Part shown: piece after piece, positions 61,358 through 64,000 of the stretch
Numbering within the stretch: position 1 is the first letter of the stretch
Layout of the letters: every line of letters begins with the position of its first letter
Source of the DNA: JBAXGW01 sp037139195
GTDB taxonomy: Bacteria > Bacteroidota > Bacteroidia > Bacteroidales > JAHJDW01
NCBI GenBank assembly: GCA_037139195.1
Contig: JBAXGW010000010.1
Coordinates: forward strand, 19,986 to 83,985
DNA: 64,000 nt
Direction of reading: 5' to 3'
The notes under the pieces: model-generated
Databases searched by the model: none
The model's input: the letters and a program-made list of their open reading frames with translations, nothing else
What the model was told of the DNA's origin: nothing
Translations under genes and position numbers: made by a program

Positions 61358-64000
61358 ATGAAGTTTAGATATCTATTTTTCCTTCTTTTTTGCATGATTA
61401 GCAAAATGTCAATGAGTCAAGAAAAGCCTGAAATTATTAATGCAAAAGATAAAATTCAAAAAGGATTAGAATTTTATGAAGCCGAAAAATACGATGAGGC
61501 ATTAAAAGAATTTCAAAAAATACCCGAGAATGATACTGCATTTTATTCTGCTGCGGTTGAACAAATATTAACTTTTTATCGTCTTAAAAGGTATGAAGAA
61601 GGAATTGCAATAGGCAAAAAAGCACTGGCATTAAATTTATATCTTAGCCCCGAATTATACACAAATATGGGCTGTTGCTACGATAACCTAGAAAAATATG
61701 GAGAAGCCGTTAAACTATATGATGAAGGAATAAAAAACTTCCCAAAAACAAATCTTCTTTACTTCAATAAAGCTTATTCTTTATCAAAATTAGAAAGAAA
61801 CAAAGAGGCTTTCGAATGTTATAAAAAATCGGTTGAGCTTAACCCTTTTCATCCTGGGACACATTACTCGCTTGGAGTAATCGCGATGAACGAAGGAAAA
61901 ACGGCTCTTGCAATGCTTGCTTTTAATACCTATATTTTATTAGACCCAAATGCTCCAATGGCAAATAATGCATTAGCTTGTCTTAACGAAATGTCTTCTA
62001 CAAAATATTTAGAGAGCACCAAACCAAAAGGAACTGATATTACTGATGGCGACGACTATTCAGATATCGATATGTTAATTCAAAATTACGTTGCATTAGA
62101 TAAAAAATACAAAGTTAAATCTAAACTAAAATTGCCTTTTGTACGTCAGGCATATTTGCTTTTTGATAAAATTCCTGAAAATTCTGAAAATGCAGGATTT
62201 TGGCATAAAACCTACGTTCCATTTTACAAACAATTACTAAAAGATAATAAATTTGATATTTTTGCTAATTACCTTCTAATAGCTAGTGCAAACGAATATC
62301 ATAAAAAATTAGTGGAAAAAAACAGAACAAAACTCATAGCCTTTGTTGACTGGATTAAAAATTCATGGGACGACCAACACAGAGATTACAATTTGTTCTT
62401 CAACGGTAAAATGCAAAAAGTAAATGTTTTTAGAGCCAATCAAAGATACGCAATTAGTTCAATTGGAACTTTAGGAGAGGCAAGAACAAGTTATATTGGT
62501 TATGCCGAATTATATCACGCAAATAGCAAAATTAAAGGAATTGGGAAATATACCAGTGATGGCAAACGTGATGGTGAATGGCTATGGTACAATGAAAATG
62601 GCTTGTTAAAATCTAAAGAAACATATGTAAATGGAGTGCTAACTGTTTATGAGTCGTTTTCTTTTATAGGTATCATTGAATCACATGTCCCATTTTTAAA
62701 CGAAAAAATTGATGGCGATGGTATTACATATAATGATAAAGGAGCTAAAGATAAACTTATTGGATTCAAAGTGGGTGTAAGAGAAGGTGCGTATGAAGAA
62801 TATTATTCAAATGGACAGGTATATTTTAAGGGCACAAATAAAAAAGGGAATTTAGATGGGGCTGGCAAAACCTATTACAGTAGCGGCGAGTTAAAAAGTG
62901 AAGTTAGCTACTTAGAGGGCGAAAAAAATTCTTTAGAAACCAATTATTATCGAAATGGCAAGATAATGCAAAAGGCAACTTATGTAAAAGGAAAATTACA
63001 AGGTGATTATATTTCTTATTTCGATAATGGCAAAACATCTGATTCATTAAAATATTCAAATAATAAACCTATTGGAAAAAATATTACCTTTTTCAAAACA
63101 GGAGTTATATCAGTAATGTCTGATTTTGATGAAAGCGGAAAACTTAATGGTATAAGAAAAGAATTTGATTCAGATGGTAAAATATACAACGAATTAGAGT
63201 ATAAAAAAGGGGAAATTATTGGATATAAGTATTTTAATAAAAAAGGGGACGTCATAAAACAAGATAAAAAGAAAAGTGGAAATTTTGATTTTGAAGGTTA
63301 CTATTCTAATGGAACAAAAAGAAGCACTGGAAAGTACGGAAAAGAAGAAAAACAAGGAGATTGGAAATTTTATGATGTAAACGGAAATTTAGAGTCTACT
63401 TCTTCATACAAAGATGGCGAAGCACAGGGCGAACTCAAAAACTATTATACAAATGGTAAAACATCAAAAATAGTTAACTATAAGGACGACCTAGCAGAAG
63501 GCTACTACTGTGAATATTTTAAAAATGGAAATGTTTCTTCTCACGGTAATTATAAAAATGATGAGCAAGAAGGAAATTGGATAGGATTTTATCCTGATAA
63601 AACATTGGAAGTAGAAAACTACTATATTGAAGGATTGGCAAATGGAACCCAAAAGTACTATGCCGCAAATGGCAAAATTGTTGAAGCCAAAACCTACTAC
63701 AAAGGTGTTTTATTAAATTCAATAGATTATGATACTCTTGGTAATGTTATAGATAGCACCGTATATACAAATGCTAGCGGAAAAAGAATTAGTCATTTTT
63801 ACAAAGGCGGACCTGTGAAATACGAATTAAATTTGCAATATAACAATTATCAAAATGAGTATATTTCATATTTCCCAAATGGGAAAACTCATATAAAAGG
63901 ACAATATTTTAACGGACAAAAAAATGGAGATTGGACTTGGTATAGTTGGGCTAAATCTTTTTTTGAGGTGCCACGTATAAAGAAGCAAAACTTTATCTAT
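61358..64000 (+). CDS. Large TPR and MORN-repeat protein (C-terminus beyond window edge)
   Basis: At least 881 residues. Signal peptide (FRYLFFLLFCMISKMSMSQ), then four TPR-like units, residues 25-220 (LEFYEAEKYDEALKEFQKIP, LYTNMGCCYDNLEKYGEAVK, FECYKKSVELNPFHPGTHYS). From about residue 400 it is a long row of MORN-type repeats, each about 23 residues (YYSNGQVYFKGTNKKGNLDG, YYSSGELKSEVSYLEGEKNS, FYDVNGNLESTSSYKDGEAQ). MORN arrays of this YwqK type are common secreted proteins in Bacteroidota; function unknown. The frame stays open to the window end, but the last 13 codons do not fit the repeat pattern. Confidence 0.85.
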   Translation, partial: MKFRYLFFLLFCMISKMSMSQEKPEIINAKDKIQKGLEFYEAEKYDEALKEFQKIPENDTAFYSAAVEQILTFYRLKRYEEGIAIGKKALALNLYLSPELYTNMGCCYDNLEKYGEAVKLYDEGIKNFPKTNLLYFNKAYSLSKLERNKEAFECYKKSVELNPFHPGTHYSLGVIAMNEGKTALAMLAFNTYILLDPNAPMANNALACLNEMSSTKYLESTKPKGTDITDGDDYSDIDMLIQNYVALDKKYKVKSKLKLPFVRQAYLLFDKIPENSENAGFWHKTYVPFYKQLLKDNKFDIFANYLLIASANEYHKKLVEKNRTKLIAFVDWIKNSWDDQHRDYNLFFNGKMQKVNVFRANQRYAISSIGTLGEARTSYIGYAELYHANSKIKGIGKYTSDGKRDGEWLWYNENGLLKSKETYVNGVLTVYESFSFIGIIESHVPFLNEKIDGDGITYNDKGAKDKLIGFKVGVREGAYEEYYSNGQVYFKGTNKKGNLDGAGKTYYSSGELKSEVSYLEGEKNSLETNYYRNGKIMQKATYVKGKLQGDYISYFDNGKTSDSLKYSNNKPIGKNITFFKTGVISVMSDFDESGKLNGIRKEFDSDGKIYNELEYKKGEIIGYKYFNKKGDVIKQDKKKSGNFDFEGYYSNGTKRSTGKYGKEEKQGDWKFYDVNGNLESTSSYKDGEAQGELKNYYTNGKTSKIVNYKDDLAEGYYCEYFKNGNVSSHGNYKNDEQEGNWIGFYPDKTLEVENYYIEGLANGTQKYYAANGKIVEAKTYYKGVLLNSIDYDTLGNVIDSTVYTNASGKRISHFYKGGPVKYELNLQYNNYQNEYISYFPNGKTHIKGQYFNGQKNGDWTWYSWAKSFFEVPRIKKQNFIY

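Overview
This AT-rich window comes from a member of the Bacteroidota. The evidence is the repeated -7 promoter motif TAnnTTTG in front of many genes, C-terminal type IX secretion (T9SS) sorting domains, a PorE-like TPR/PD40/OmpA protein, a Bacteroidota-style tetR-tolC-acrA-acrB efflux operon and many lipoproteins. KorAB (2-oxoacid:ferredoxin oxidoreductase) together with a two-subunit methylmalonyl-CoA mutase suggests ferredoxin-linked, propionate/succinate-type carbon metabolism. I cannot name the genus. I found no rRNA, tRNA, CRISPR array, insertion sequence or phage gene.

Layout. 1-8.3 kb: a DsbD-type disulfide reductase cut by the left edge, tilS, a small SUMF1-like secreted protein, pabB and korB-korA. 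8.7-15.5 kb: an RND efflux operon led by its TetR regulator; the tetR promoter overlaps an inverted repeat that is a good operator candidate. 15.7-23.8 kb: an AsmA-like protein, an rRNA pseudouridine synthase with a very long repetitive charged N-terminal extension, a DUF4926 protein, an MltF-type lytic transglycosylase and a MacB/FtsX-type permease. 24.0-27.2 kb: three plus-strand accessory genes, including what looks like a catalytically dead metzincin, separated by repeated and hairpin-forming intergenic DNA. 27.3-34.6 kb: a 2038-residue alpha-2-macroglobulin and a DUF3108 protein, separated by two inverted copies of a structured repeat.

34.9-49.1 kb is a secretion and cell-surface region: two neighbouring T9SS thioredoxin/Omp28-like proteins with nearly identical sorting domains and terminators, tadA, a nucleotide-kinase-like gene, the PorE-like protein, and two large beta-helix T9SS cargo proteins. 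One of these cargo genes is split by a (TA)8 tract that could act as a phase-variation switch. 49.3-51.9 kb: a compact five-gene operon (free-methionine-sulfoxide reductase, MntP, TPR protein, QueD, DUF3147). 51.9-60.4 kb: a DEAD-box helicase, a small lipoprotein, methylmalonyl-CoA mutase and a PAS histidine kinase. 60.6-64 kb: a lipoprotein and a large TPR-MORN protein cut by the right edge.

Several apparent TTG starts fall on promoter -7 boxes or inside a terminator; I moved those genes to the next ATG. The items most worth a second look are the (TA)8-split beta-helix gene, the TetR operator candidate, the family of heptad-rich intergenic repeats, and the structured repeat pair next to the macroglobulin gene.
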